Positions 31,312 to 40,571 of a stretch of 64,000 nucleotides of DNA are shown in pieces. The stretch's first letter is position 1; each line of letters starts with the position of its first letter. The notes beneath the pieces are model-generated. The model saw only the letters and a list, made by a program, of their open reading frames with translations. It was not told where the DNA came from and made no database searches. This DNA comes from Mesorhizobium sp. CA8 (GTDB taxonomy: Bacteria; Pseudomonadota; Alphaproteobacteria; Rhizobiales; Rhizobiaceae): contig NZ_JAIUHG010000010.1 of the NCBI RefSeq assembly GCF_020164955.1, forward strand, positions 62,001 to 126,000, in the 5' to 3' direction. The position numbers were made by a program, and so were the translations under genes.

Positions 31312-32346
31312 TTATTCGCCCGGGCCCTTGCAGGCGATGATCTGGTCCTTGGTGTAGGTCGTCCAGTCCGGGATCGAGATCGAGACCGGCCATTCGGGGC
31401 TGAGCGAGGGATCGACAACGCTCTTCAGCTTGGCCTTGCCTTCTTCGGTGGCGTTTTCCCAAAGCTGCGGTTCGACCAGAACGGTCTGCTGCGCCGGCTT
31501 CTTGCCGTCGAGGATCTGCAGCGCCAGCGTCACGCCGGCGCCGCCGATCGAGCCGGGATTGGTGACGGCCGCACCCACCAGGCCCTTGACCGAGATCAAC
31601 TGACCGACGAAGCCGGCATTGTCGGCGCCCACGACCGGCACCATCGGCGCCTGCTGCTCGACCAGCGCATCGACGATGACGTTGTCGATGCCGGAGGTCC
31701 AGATGCCGTTGATCGGGGTGCCGGTGGCGAGGAAGGAGAGGATCTGCTGCTTGGCCTGATCCTGCTGCCAGCCAGTGAAGACTTCCTGCGCGACCTTTAC
31801 GTCGGGGAATTCGGCCAGAGCCTTCTTGAAGCCTTTGTCGCGGTCAGAGTCGGCCGAGGCCCCGGCAGCGCCGCGCATATAAAACACGTCGCCCTCGCCG
31901 CCCATCTGCTGGAACAGCCACTTGGCGCCGAGATAGGCGTATTGTTCCTGGTTGTTGGAGATGATGTAGGCCGACGGCTCGGTCACCGCCTGGTCAACGG
32001 CGACGACGACGATACCGGCCTTGGTGGCTTCCTCGAGGCCGGCCTTGATGCCGGCCGGATCGGCCGGGTTGACGACGATGGCGTCGACCTTGGCGCTGAT
32101 CAGGTTGCGGATGTCCTCGAGCTGGCCGGCGGCGTCGGTGTTGCGGTGGGCAATGTTGAGCTTCGCCACTTCGCCCGAAGCGAGCGCCTGCGCCTTCATC
32201 GCGCAGATCATTTCCTCGCGCCAGCCATTGCCCTGCACGGTGTTGGAAATGCCGATCGTGTACTTGCCGGCGGCGGCCGAGCCGCCCACCGAGGCAAGCA
32301 GCGCGGCGCCGGCAAGGAGCGAGGCCACGGTCAGATGTCTTTTCAT
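31312..32346 (-). CDS. Sugar ABC transporter substrate-binding protein (RbsB/YtfQ type)
   Basis: A 344-residue periplasmic binding protein. Signal peptide MKRHLTVASLLAGAALLASV with cleavage near SAAA, then the Peripla_BP_4 fold: YTIGISNTVQGNGWREEMIC, IRNLISAKVDAIVVNPADPA and WTSGIDNVIVDALVEQQAPM. The ATG at 32346 follows AGGAGGAGT. Its ATPase and permeases lie downstream beyond a palindromic repeat. Binding of a pentose, hexose or galactofuranose-like sugar is likely, but the ligand cannot be read from sequence. Confidence 0.9.
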   Translation of the reverse strand: MKRHLTVASLLAGAALLASVGGSAAAGKYTIGISNTVQGNGWREEMICAMKAQALASGEVAKLNIAHRNTDAAGQLEDIRNLISAKVDAIVVNPADPAGIKAGLEEATKAGIVVVAVDQAVTEPSAYIISNNQEQYAYLGAKWLFQQMGGEGDVFYMRGAAGASADSDRDKGFKKALAEFPDVKVAQEVFTGWQQDQAKQQILSFLATGTPINGIWTSGIDNVIVDALVEQQAPMVPVVGADNAGFVGQLISVKGLVGAAVTNPGSIGGAGVTLALQILDGKKPAQQTVLVEPQLWENATEEGKAKLKSVVDPSLSPEWPVSISIPDWTTYTKDQIIACKGPGE

Positions 32347-32417
32347 TTCAGTACTCCTCCACATTGATCTTTTCAGTTCGGTTCCAGGGCTCTGATTCAG
32401 TCGGAGCCAAGCTTTCG

Positions 32418-33329
32418 TCATTTGATGAAGGGGCGCAGCACGTCGCGGGCAAGCAGGAAGCCGCGCTTGACCTTTTCGTCCGTCCCCTCGAAGCGCCGGT
32501 CCTCATGCTCGATGATGACCGGCCCGTCATAGCCGGCCCGATACAGGCCCGAAAAAATCCTGCTCCAGTCGATGTCCCCAAGCCCCGGCATGCGCGGCAC
32601 CTGCCAGCCTATGCCGGCCGAAAGGATTCCGCGCTCGTACAAACCATCATGATCAATCATCAGGTCCTTGGCATGCACATGCAGCATGCTCTTGCCGAAT
32701 TCGCGGATGAAACGCTCCTTGTCGATCATCTGCCAGACGAGATGCGAGGGGTCGAAGTTCATGCCGACATCGCCGCCCCAGGCTTCGAGAATGCGGCGCC
32801 AGACATAGGGCGAATAGGCGATGTTGTGCCCACCCGGCCATTCGTCATAGCTGAAGATCATCGGGCAGTTCTCGAAGGCGAGCTTGACGCCATGCTCGCG
32901 GGCATGGGCGATGATCGCCGGCCAGATTTTCTGCGCATCTTCCCAGTTGGCGTCGATAGTCTTCGAAGCATCACCGCCGCAGAAGGTGTTGACGAGCGGC
33001 ACGCTCATGCGGCTCGCCAGCACGATCACCTTCTTCAGATGGTCGATCACCGCTTCGCGATGCGCCCGGTCGGGATGGAGCGGATTGGGATAGAAGCCGA
33101 GACCCGAGATGGCCAGGCCCTTGCCGGCGAGCTCGTCGGCGATGTCCTTGGCCTCAGCGGCCGAGACTCCCACGTCGATATGGCTGGTGCCGGCATAGCG
33201 CCGGCTGGCGCCGGAAGTCTTCGGCCAGCAGGCGATTTCCAGCGCCTCGAAGCCGGCCGAGCGCGCCCAATCGGCGACTTCGCCGAGCGGCGTATCCGGA
33301 AACGGTGCTGTCAGCAGTCCAAGCTTCAT
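32418..33329 (-). CDS. Sugar phosphate isomerase/epimerase (xylose isomerase-like TIM barrel)
   Basis: A 303-residue AP-endonuclease-2/xylose-isomerase-like barrel. The metal ligands stand where expected: Glu in LAFENCPMIF, Asp and His in GMNFDPSHLVW, His in MLHVHAKDL and Glu in VIIEHEDRRF. Such enzymes isomerise or epimerise keto-sugars and inositol-like compounds. It lies 19 bases after the mannitol-dehydrogenase-family gene and 71 before the binding-protein gene, so it is part of the same catabolic operon. Confidence 0.88.
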   Translation of the reverse strand: MKLGLLTAPFPDTPLGEVADWARSAGFEALEIACWPKTSGASRRYAGTSHIDVGVSAAEAKDIADELAGKGLAISGLGFYPNPLHPDRAHREAVIDHLKKVIVLASRMSVPLVNTFCGGDASKTIDANWEDAQKIWPAIIAHAREHGVKLAFENCPMIFSYDEWPGGHNIAYSPYVWRRILEAWGGDVGMNFDPSHLVWQMIDKERFIREFGKSMLHVHAKDLMIDHDGLYERGILSAGIGWQVPRMPGLGDIDWSRIFSGLYRAGYDGPVIIEHEDRRFEGTDEKVKRGFLLARDVLRPFIK

Positions 33330-33348
33330 GATCCCTCCCGGTTGCTAA

Positions 33349-34875
33349 CTATGCAGATCGCGTCGGCTGCTTCAACCGCGCATCGGTTGGCCCAGCGCAG
33401 ACCTGTCCGACAAAGCCCATCGGATCGTTCGAGAGCAAACCACCGAGCCCGGCGATGATATGGGCCCGGAATGTCGCGTTGGCGGCCAAGGCCGGGTCGA
33501 AGATAGCGTCGATGGCAAGGATCGAATCGACGAGCGCTTTGCTGTCCGTACCGATGCGGTCGGCAATGGCGGCGATCTTGTCGGCAAACGGATCGGACAC
33601 CTGCCAGGCGCGGCCGAAGCGGGCGGAAGCCTTGATCAGATAGGCCATCCAGCCGGCAACGGCCACCGAGAGGAGCGCAATGTCCCCGCCCTTCGCCAGG
33701 CGATCGCGGATCGGGTTGAGCAGGCGCTGCACGATCTTCTGCGAGCCGTCGGTGGCGATCTGGTGGTTGCGATGGCGGATCGCGGTGTTGGTGAGGCGCG
33801 ACAGGCTCTGCTCGACATAGGCCGCCGGCTGAATGCCGGGCACGGGCGTCAGCGTCGGCAGCGTTTCCTCGGTCAGCATGCGCCGGACAAAGCGGGCCAG
33901 AAGCGGATTGGCCATCGTCTCGAACGTGTGTTCAAAGCCGCCCAACACCCCGAGATAGCTGAGCGTCGTCTGGGCACCGTTCAGCACGCGCATCTTGAGG
34001 TGCTCGAATGGCGTGACATCGTCGACGAAGGTCGCGCCGACAAGGTCCCAGCGGGGCACGCGTCCGGCGAAGCGGTTCTCGATCACCCATTGGCGGAAGC
34101 GCTCGCCGACCACCACAGCGCCGTCGCGATAGCCGAAGCGCTGCTCGACGGCGTCGATATCGGCCTCGGTCGTCGCCGGCACGATACGGTCGACCATGGC
34201 CGCGGGGAAGGCGACATTGGCTTCGATCCAGTCCGCCAGCTTCCCGCCGCGCCGCTCGGCGAATGTGCGTACGACATTGCTGAGGATGATGCCGTTGGCC
34301 GGGATGTTGTCGCAGGACAACAGCGTCACCGGCCTGCCCTGTCTGGCCATGCGCAGTTCCAGCGCGCGCGCCAGGATACCGGGCACGCTGCGCGGCGTCT
34401 CGGGGTTGGCGAGATCATGGACGATATCGGGATGGTCGAGGTCGAGAGCGCCACTCGAAGGGATGTGGCAATAGCCTTTCTCGGTCACCGTCATGGTGAC
34501 CATCTGGATGTCGGCCGAGGCGAGCACATCCAGCGCCGGGGCGGCACTGTCCTGGCTGTCGACGACGCGAACGATGCTGCCGATGACGCGCGCTTCGACT
34601 TCGTCGTTCTGGCGGATCAGCCGTGTGTAGAGGCCGCTCTGCCGGCCGAGCGTGCCGGCCAGCAGGGGAGGGCGGATATTGATGCCGACCAGTCCCCAGC
34701 GGTCGAAATCCTTCGCCAGGAGGTCGTCGGTGTATTCGGCCTGGTGGCAGCGGTGGAAGGCGCCGACGCCGATATGGGCGATGCCCGGCTTCAGCGCGGC
34801 GCGATCGTAAGCCGGCTTGCGGACCTCCGACGGCAATCGGCCGAGCAGGGCAGGGCTGAGCTTCTCGGCGCTCAC
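33349..34875 (-). CDS. Mannitol dehydrogenase family protein (polyol or uronate oxidoreductase)
   Basis: A 508-residue long-chain polyol dehydrogenase related to mannitol dehydrogenase, fructuronate reductase and tagaturonate reductase. The NAD site is GIAHIGVGAFHRCHQAEYTD; the catalytic Lys and Asn stand in HLKMRVLNGAQ, but the His usually three residues after Asn is Gln here. I chose GTG at 34875: GGAG lies seven bases upstream and the GTG overlaps the stop of the short-chain dehydrogenase (GTGA); the in-frame ATG at 34896 has GGAG only two bases away. Works in the cytoplasm. Confidence 0.87.
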   Translation of the reverse strand: MSAEKLSPALLGRLPSEVRKPAYDRAALKPGIAHIGVGAFHRCHQAEYTDDLLAKDFDRWGLVGINIRPPLLAGTLGRQSGLYTRLIRQNDEVEARVIGSIVRVVDSQDSAAPALDVLASADIQMVTMTVTEKGYCHIPSSGALDLDHPDIVHDLANPETPRSVPGILARALELRMARQGRPVTLLSCDNIPANGIILSNVVRTFAERRGGKLADWIEANVAFPAAMVDRIVPATTEADIDAVEQRFGYRDGAVVVGERFRQWVIENRFAGRVPRWDLVGATFVDDVTPFEHLKMRVLNGAQTTLSYLGVLGGFEHTFETMANPLLARFVRRMLTEETLPTLTPVPGIQPAAYVEQSLSRLTNTAIRHRNHQIATDGSQKIVQRLLNPIRDRLAKGGDIALLSVAVAGWMAYLIKASARFGRAWQVSDPFADKIAAIADRIGTDSKALVDSILAIDAIFDPALAANATFRAHIIAGLGGLLSNDPMGFVGQVCAGPTDARLKQPTRSA

Positions 34876-35654
34876 CGATTGGCTCCGATCACCCATTGCT
34901 CCTGGTCGATCAGCGCCCCGGTCATAGGGCCCGCCGCGTCGGAAAGCAGGAAGACCGCGAGATTGGCGATATCGCTCACGGAGAAAAGCCGGCCGAAGGG
35001 CTGCGTGGCATTGGCCGCATCGAGCCAGCCCGGGCCCTGGCCGAGCGTCTCGGCCTGCATGATCCGTTCGGCCGGCGTATCGGTCCAGCCGACATTGATG
35101 CCGTTGACGCGGATGCGGTCAAAGCGATGGGCATTGGCGGCGTTCTTGGTCAGCGTCGCCAGCGCGCCCTTGGTGGCGGAATAGACGGCAAGCTCCGGCG
35201 AGCCGCAATGCGCGTTGATCGACAGGATGTTGACGATCGAGCCGCCCTGTCCGCGCTTCCTCATCTCGGCGATTGCCGCCTGCATCAGGAAGAAGGGCGC
35301 GCGGGCGTTGACGGCAAACAGCGATTCCCAGTCATCGAGCGTGGCATCGACGAAGGAAGCGCGGTCGGTCAGGCCGGCGGCGTTGACCAGGCCGTCGATG
35401 CGACCGAAGTGGTCGATGCAGGCTTGCGCCAGCCGCACCGGGGCCTCGGGATCGCCGAGATCGGTAGCAGCGAAGGCGGCGGAGGTGCCCGTGGCCGAGA
35501 GTTCGGCGGCGACAGCATCGCCACGTTTCTGGTCACGGCCAGTGATCAGCAGTCCGGCGGCGCCGGAGCGCGCAAGCGTCTCGGCGATCGCCCGGCCGAT
35601 GCCTTGCGTCGCGCCGGTGACCAGCACCACCTTACCGTCGAGACGAACCTCCAT
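34872..35654 (-). CDS. Short-chain dehydrogenase/reductase
   Basis: A 260-residue classical SDR. Cofactor motif VLVTGATQGIGRAIAETLAR, structural NAAG in LVNAAGLTDRA, and catalytic Ser-Tyr-Lys (ILSIN and YSATKGAL) are all present. It begins with ATG at 35654 behind GGGAGGAGGA. It is the first structural gene of the sugar operon and likely oxidises or reduces the imported sugar or polyol. The exact substrate is not visible. Translational coupling to the next gene is through a GTGA overlap. Confidence 0.9.
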   Translation of the reverse strand: MEVRLDGKVVLVTGATQGIGRAIAETLARSGAAGLLITGRDQKRGDAVAAELSATGTSAAFAATDLGDPEAPVRLAQACIDHFGRIDGLVNAAGLTDRASFVDATLDDWESLFAVNARAPFFLMQAAIAEMRKRGQGGSIVNILSINAHCGSPELAVYSATKGALATLTKNAANAHRFDRIRVNGINVGWTDTPAERIMQAETLGQGPGWLDAANATQPFGRLFSVSDIANLAVFLLSDAAGPMTGALIDQEQWVIGANR

Positions 35655-35672
35655 TCCTCCTCCCGGAACAAA

Positions 35673-35697
35673 GTTTCCATTTTTTCAAATATGGAAC
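35673..35697. promoter_or_regulatory. Candidate operator of the sugar operon (inverted repeat)
   Basis: GTTTCCAT, ten AT-rich bases, then ATGGAAC just upstream of the short-chain dehydrogenase gene. The symmetrical TTCCAT/ATGGAA pair is a plausible site for the RpiR regulator encoded next door; related TGGAAAA appears in the regulator's own upstream gap near 36896. Confidence 0.4.
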
Positions 35698-35723
35698 GAT
35701 GGTTCTCTTTAGTCAATCGCCCC

Positions 35724-35848
35724 AGAGCGGTTCACCGTTTTCATGGAACCGGTGAACCGCTCTATCTCCTTGTCTTTCGCAATCCCGGACGGAAGGTTAC
35801 GGCGAAGACGCCGAACTTAACCGCTCACACTTTTCCTGGAATTGCTCT
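35724..35848. repeat. Dispersed palindromic repeat, family A, copy 5 (full length)
   Basis: The most complete copy. Front hairpin: AGAGCGGTTCACCG paired with CGGTGAACCGCTCT around TTTTCATGGAAC. Back part: GCAATCCCGGACGG, an inserted TTACGGCGAAGACGCCGAA hairpin shared with the copy at 14911, and the core CACACTTTTCCTGGAATTGC. It separates the RpiR regulator gene (stop at 35851) from the sugar operon. Confidence 0.85.
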
Positions 35849-35850
35849 TG

Positions 35851-36738
35851 TCAGCCTGTCCGCTGCGCGACGACGCCGTGGACCAACGCCATGCCGACCG
35901 CGAGCGAGGCGGCAAGCGAGCGGAAACCGCCAAAGTCCTGCTCGACCACTTCAAGCCAGGTGTCGGAGAGTTTTGCCAGCGGCGAAAAGGTGCTGTCGGT
36001 GATGGTGAGAATCCGCGCCTTGCGCTCATGCGCGACGGCGACGAGGTCGGGCGTGATCGAGTTGTAGGGGCTGAAGGAGACGGCAAGCACAGCGTCGCGC
36101 GGCGTGATGCAGCCGACCTGGTCGAGCGCGGTCGAGCCGACATTGTCGACCAGCACGTTGCGCACGCCCTGCTGCGACAGCGTCAGCGACAGATAGGTGG
36201 TGACGGGGAAGGCGCGCTTGCTGCCGATGACATAGATCAGCTCGGCCGCCGCCAGATAATCGACCATTGTCTCGAAAGCGGCGATATTGAAATCATTGCC
36301 GATGCGGCCGAGCGAGGCCTGGCAGGCACCGACCATGCCATTGAGGAAATGCAGGTTTGCGTTCGGCTCCTCGGCCTTGTCCGGGCTGCCTTGCGTATCC
36401 GGCCAGGAGCCCTTCATGCGGTCCTTGAACAGGAGCTGGAAATCGGAAAAGCCCGAATAGCCGAAGATCTGCGCGAAGCGCACCAGGGTCGAAGGCTGCA
36501 CGCCGGCCTGGTCCGCCACCTGCGCGATCGTGCCCAACGCCACCTCGCTCGGGTGCTGCCATAGAAAGATCGCCACCTGGCGAAGCCGTTTCGGGAAATG
36601 CACGGTTCCCGACGCAAGCACCGCCCGCAGCTCTTCATAGGTTTGCGGCTTGGTGTAGCCAAGTGCTGCCAGTGATCGGCCTTGTTTGCGGGGAGCGCTG
36701 TCACCGGCCTGGCCGGGTGAGGTTCGCACGCCGCTCAT
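35851..36738 (-). CDS. RpiR/MurR-family transcriptional regulator
   Basis: A 295-residue regulator. The HTH region includes LGTIAQVADQAGVQPSTLVR, and the SIS domain includes LIYVIGSKRAFPVTTYLSLT and DAVLAVSFSPYNSITPDLVA. It probably represses the adjacent sugar operon and releases it on binding a sugar-phosphate. The ATG at 36738 is the likeliest start, though no good ribosome site precedes it; a TTG at 36784-36786 would add 16 residues. It is divergent from the Gfo/Idh/MocA gene. Confidence 0.85.
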   Translation of the reverse strand: MSGVRTSPGQAGDSAPRKQGRSLAALGYTKPQTYEELRAVLASGTVHFPKRLRQVAIFLWQHPSEVALGTIAQVADQAGVQPSTLVRFAQIFGYSGFSDFQLLFKDRMKGSWPDTQGSPDKAEEPNANLHFLNGMVGACQASLGRIGNDFNIAAFETMVDYLAAAELIYVIGSKRAFPVTTYLSLTLSQQGVRNVLVDNVGSTALDQVGCITPRDAVLAVSFSPYNSITPDLVAVAHERKARILTITDSTFSPLAKLSDTWLEVVEQDFGGFRSLAASLAVGMALVHGVVAQRTG

Positions 36739-36976
36739 GGCATGGGCCGGGTTTGAGGTACCGCGCGGGAAGGTGAAGACCGCCAATTGTCGAAGTTAGC
36801 GCCCGAAAAAAGGGCAGCCATCCTACGCTTCATCACCCAGACCCTCCGTCTTTCTACAAGCCTAGTGCGGCAGGATCGTTTTACAAAACAAAATCTGGAA
36901 AAACTGTTCGAAATTGGTGGGAAGCCTCCGTATAGTCGCGCACTGCCAATGACAGTTATCCGCGAGGAATCGAAAC

Positions 36977-38161
36977 ATGGTCTATGCAACCGCTGACGGA
37001 ACCTCGCGCCAACGCTTGCGGGTCGGCATGGTCGGAGGCGGCCGCAACGCCTTCATCGGCGCCGTGCATCGGCTGGCCATGCGGCTCGACGACCAGATCG
37101 CCCTGGTCGCCGGCGCATTGTCCTCGGATCCGGAGAACGCAGCCGCCTCCGCCGCGGAGATCGGCATCGCGCCGGAGCGCAGCTACGCCGACTACCACGC
37201 CATGGCGAAGGACGAAGCGGCGCGGGCCGATGGCATCGAGGCGGTCGTCATCGTCACGCCCAACCATCTGCACGCGCCGATCGCCACCGCGTTCCTCGAG
37301 GCCGGCATCGACGTCATCTGCGACAAGCCGCTGTCGACGACACTTGAGGAGGCACAAGCGCTGGTGGCGCTGACCAAAGCGAAGAAGCGCCGCTTCGTCG
37401 TCACGCTGAACAACACCGGCTACGCCATGGTGCGTCAGGCGCGTGAGATGGTGGCGGCGGGCGAGCTCGGCAGCATCGTGTCGGTGCACGGCGCTTACAT
37501 CCAGGACTGGCTGACCAAGCCGATCGACGCCGAGGGCCAGAAGCAGGCGGAATGGCGCACCGATCCGGCGCGCGCCGGCCAGTCGGCGGTGCTCGCCGAT
37601 ATCGGCGTGCATGCTTTCAACCTGGCAAGCTTCGTCTCCGGCTTCGAGGCCGAGGCGGTCTCGGCCGACCTCTTCACCGCCGTGCCCGGACGGCGGCTCG
37701 ACGACAACGCGCATGTGCTCGTGCGCTGGGCGGGCGGGGCGCGGGGTACGATCCTCGCCAGCCAGACCTCGCCCGGCCACTACAACGACCTCTCGATGCG
37801 CATCTATGGCGAGAAGGCCGGACTCGAATGGTTTGGGTCGCGGCCGGAGGAATTGCGCTTCTCGCCCTATGGCGAGGAAACCCGCACGCTGGTGCGTGGC
37901 GGCCATGGCTCGACGGCGGAAGCCCGGCGCGTCTCGCGCATGCCGGCCGCGCATCCCGAGGGCTATATCGAGGCCTTCGCCAATTTCTACCGCGACGCCG
38001 CCGATATCATTCGCGCGCATCGCGCAGGCGGTGCGGTCGATGCCGCGCGGGCGGCGCAAGTGCCCGATGTCGTCGACGGCGCGCGCGGCGTGAAGTTCGT
38101 CGCCGCGGCGGTGGAGTCGAATGCGGCAGGCGGGGTGTGGACAACTGCGAGGTTTAGATGA
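36977..38161 (+). CDS. Gfo/Idh/MocA family oxidoreductase
   Basis: A 394-residue NAD(P)-dependent dehydrogenase. N-terminal site LRVGMVGGGRNAFIGAVHRL, the substrate-loop motif CDKPLSTTLEEA (EKP-type, Asp-Lys-Pro here) and the catalytic region LADIGVHAFNLASFVSGFEA. This subgroup acts on sugars and inositol-like compounds. It shares the divergent control region with the RpiR gene and probably belongs to the same sugar pathway as the leftward operon. Confidence 0.9.
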   Translation: MVYATADGTSRQRLRVGMVGGGRNAFIGAVHRLAMRLDDQIALVAGALSSDPENAAASAAEIGIAPERSYADYHAMAKDEAARADGIEAVVIVTPNHLHAPIATAFLEAGIDVICDKPLSTTLEEAQALVALTKAKKRRFVVTLNNTGYAMVRQAREMVAAGELGSIVSVHGAYIQDWLTKPIDAEGQKQAEWRTDPARAGQSAVLADIGVHAFNLASFVSGFEAEAVSADLFTAVPGRRLDDNAHVLVRWAGGARGTILASQTSPGHYNDLSMRIYGEKAGLEWFGSRPEELRFSPYGEETRTLVRGGHGSTAEARRVSRMPAAHPEGYIEAFANFYRDAADIIRAHRAGGAVDAARAAQVPDVVDGARGVKFVAAAVESNAAGGVWTTARFR

Positions 38162-38196
38162 GCGCCTCGCGTTCTGTCCTTGAGATCGATCAATCC

Positions 38197-38817
38197 TCAT
38201 CGCGATTTTGCAGCTTGGCTATCGACCGACCGTCGGTCGCCACCGATCAAAGGTGACAGCCCGTCGAGCACCAGGCTCCGGAACATGGCGTCGACCTGGG
38301 ACGGCGGCAATTTCGGCTTTCGCTCGAACCACCAGTTCAGCGTCGTCAGGAAGGCGCCGACGATGAATTGCACCACGAAGTCGCGCGGGATGGCCTCGTC
38401 GTGGAGGGTAGGGGGCAATTCCTGCCGCACCATTTCCGACAGGATCAGGCGAATTTCGTTCTCCGTCACGGCGCCGCCCCGCCCGCCGATCATCGTGCGG
38501 TAATGGTCGGCATATCGGGCCGCATGCTCGAAGATGGCCGTGCTGAAACCTAGCGGATCGTCGTGCGATGCTTCGGCTCCGGCGCGTGCCGCCGACTGCG
38601 CCTCCTTGAGCTCCTCCCGAAGCATCCGGAAGCCGCTGCGCAGCAAGTCCTCCTTGCCGGTATAATGCGCATAGAATGTCGAACGGCCGACATCGGCTTC
38701 GTCGATAATGTCCTGCACCGAAAGGGCCTCGTAGCCCTTGCGCAGCATCAGCGCCAGCAGCGCCTCGTGAAGGGCTTTACGGGTGCGGGCGGCTCTCCGG
38801 TCGATTTCCCGAGGCAT
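38197..38817 (-). CDS. TetR-family transcriptional regulator
   Basis: A 206-residue repressor. The N-terminal HTH reads ALMLRKGYEALSVQDIIDEA followed by DVGRSTFYAHYTGKEDLLRS, a textbook TetR pattern; the C-terminal ligand domain has FVVQFIVGAFLTTLNWWFER, like TetR_C_8. It is divergent from the methyltransferase gene with 215 bases between, so it may control it. The effector is unknown. Confidence 0.9.
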   Translation of the reverse strand: MPREIDRRAARTRKALHEALLALMLRKGYEALSVQDIIDEADVGRSTFYAHYTGKEDLLRSGFRMLREELKEAQSAARAGAEASHDDPLGFSTAIFEHAARYADHYRTMIGGRGGAVTENEIRLILSEMVRQELPPTLHDEAIPRDFVVQFIVGAFLTTLNWWFERKPKLPPSQVDAMFRSLVLDGLSPLIGGDRRSVDSQAAKSR

Positions 38818-39032
38818 TGGGCTCGCTCCTTTTGCCGTCACACGGATTGGGCGACTTTTCCGGGACAGCGGGCTCGGATTGTCCGCTAGCGAACGTTCCC
38901 TCCGCTTCTTCCGTCGAAAAACCCGAACAAGCTGTCCATCATCATACGAGCTGTTTCGAAACTGCGCCAGCCGCAGCCCTATGCCGGTATCCGGCCCGGA
39001 CCTCGCGCTGCTGAAGAAAGGACGTGACGAAC

Positions 39033-39689
39033 ATGCATCATATGCGAAGCGAAGCACACGCGGGGGCCGCGATCGGCCCTGAGGCCAACAGGGGCATCGG
39101 CTTTCCGCGCCTCTATGATCTGCTGGTGCTGATATTGACCCGCGGGCGCGACAGGGCCTATCGCGAGGCCCTGCTCGATCTTGCCGACCTGGCGCCGGGC
39201 TTCCACTTGCTGGACGTCGGATGCGGCACCGGCACTCAGGCGATTTCGGCCTGGCGCCGGGTGCAGCCCGGCGGATCGGTGGTTGGCGTGGACGTTTCCG
39301 AAAAGATGCTTGCCGCCGCGCGCCGCAAGGCGAGCCGGGCCGGCCTCGATATCCCATTTCATCATGCTGATGCGGCCGAGCTGCCGTTCGAGGAAGGTCG
39401 CTTCGATGTCGTCACTTTCACGACGGTGCTGCACATGGTGCCGGAGGCAAGGCGCGGCTTTTGCCTGCGCGAGGCCGCGCGTGTTCTGCCCCCCGGTGGA
39501 CGGCTGCTGCTGATCGACTATGCCGGACCAGTGGGCGAGCGCAGACACCTGTCGGCAAAGCACGGCCTGCATGGCCAGTTCGACCTGCACCGCCTTCGCG
39601 AACCGCTGGCGGCAGCCGGGTTCGAGCGCATAGAAGGCGGCCCGCTCAACTGGCTCGGCCTGCATTACCTGCGGGGCATCAAATCATGA
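39033..39689 (+). CDS. Class I SAM-dependent methyltransferase
   Basis: A 218-residue methyltransferase of the UbiE/Methyltransf_11 type. Motif I is LLDVGCGTGTQAI, motif II has GVDVSEKMLAAARRKA, and later VVTFTTVLHMVPEARRGF and VLPPGGRLLLIDYAGPVGER. A short hydrophobic segment near residues 22-38 (FPRLYDLLVLILTRG) is typical of the family. I chose ATG at 39033 because AAGGAC is nine bases upstream. Substrate unknown; it is divergent from a TetR gene. Confidence 0.87.
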   Translation: MHHMRSEAHAGAAIGPEANRGIGFPRLYDLLVLILTRGRDRAYREALLDLADLAPGFHLLDVGCGTGTQAISAWRRVQPGGSVVGVDVSEKMLAAARRKASRAGLDIPFHHADAAELPFEEGRFDVVTFTTVLHMVPEARRGFCLREAARVLPPGGRLLLIDYAGPVGERRHLSAKHGLHGQFDLHRLREPLAAAGFERIEGGPLNWLGLHYLRGIKS

Positions 39690-39710
39690 ACACTGCGGTC
39701 GTGCTGATGG

Positions 39711-40571
39711 CTACCCCTTGATCGCCGAGCCGACGATCGAATCGACGAAGAAGCGCTGCAGGAAGACGAACAGGATGAGCGGCGGCAGCACAGCGAGCGT
39801 GGCGCCGGCCATCACCAGGCCGGTGTTGACGGCGCCGCGGTTGTAGCTGAGCAGCCGGCTCAGACTGATGACGATCGGATAGGCGTCGGCATTGCCCTGC
39901 AGCACGGTGAGCGGCCAGAGATAGCTGTTCCAGTGATAGACGAAGGCGAAGAGCGCGAGTGCCGCGATCGCGGGTGCTACGCTCGGCGCCACGATCTTGA
40001 ACAGGATGAGCAGCTCAGAGGCGCCGTCCATGCGGGCGGCGTCGATCAGGTCGTCCGGCACGCCGGCGATGAACTGGCGCATCAGGAAGATGCCGAAGGC
40101 GTTGGCAAGATTGGGCACGATGATGCCGGCAAGGCTTGCGCTCAGGCCCATCGAGCCGACCATGCGATAGAGCGGAATCAGCGTCACGATCGGCGGCAGG
40201 AACATGGTGGCGATCAGCAGCGAGAAGAGCAGCGAGCGGCCGGGGAAGGAATATTTGGCGAAGGCGTAACCGGCCATCATGCTGGTGACCAGGATGCCGG
40301 CGGTGGTGACCGTGGCGATGACCAAGGAATTCCACATCGAGCGTCCAAGATTGATGACGCCGGCGACCTTGCCATAGGCCTCCAGCGTCGGCGTATGCGG
40401 GAGCCAGACCGGCGGCACCTGCATGGTCTCGGCCGGCGTCTTCAGGCTGGACAGCACCATCCAGGCCAGCGGGAAGGCGGATGCGACGGCAACCAGAAGC
40501 ATTGCGGTCGCAAGCAGCGCGTTGCGGCCCGACAGGCGCTTGCGTGACAGCGATCGGGTTGCCGCGCTCAT
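39711..40571 (-). CDS. Carbohydrate ABC transporter permease, CUT1 type (MalG-like)
   Basis: A 286-residue permease with six helices. The EAA loop is LIDAARMDGASELLILFKIV, and PLAWMVLSSLKTPAETMQVP is the usual CUT1 MalG-type N-terminal part. It overlaps the partner permease stop by four bases. It completes a channel for the binding protein at 41487. No ATPase gene follows; the next gene is convergent. Confidence 0.92.
   Translation of the reverse strand: MSAATRSLSRKRLSGRNALLATAMLLVAVASAFPLAWMVLSSLKTPAETMQVPPVWLPHTPTLEAYGKVAGVINLGRSMWNSLVIATVTTAGILVTSMMAGYAFAKYSFPGRSLLFSLLIATMFLPPIVTLIPLYRMVGSMGLSASLAGIIVPNLANAFGIFLMRQFIAGVPDDLIDAARMDGASELLILFKIVAPSVAPAIAALALFAFVYHWNSYLWPLTVLQGNADAYPIVISLSRLLSYNRGAVNTGLVMAGATLAVLPPLILFVFLQRFFVDSIVGSAIKG

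Noticed and set aside
36995-38200. Leftward open frame of about 400 codons opposite the Gfo/Idh/MocA gene
   Set aside because: It is a shadow of a clear dehydrogenase gene, rich in Arg, His and Asp with no domain.
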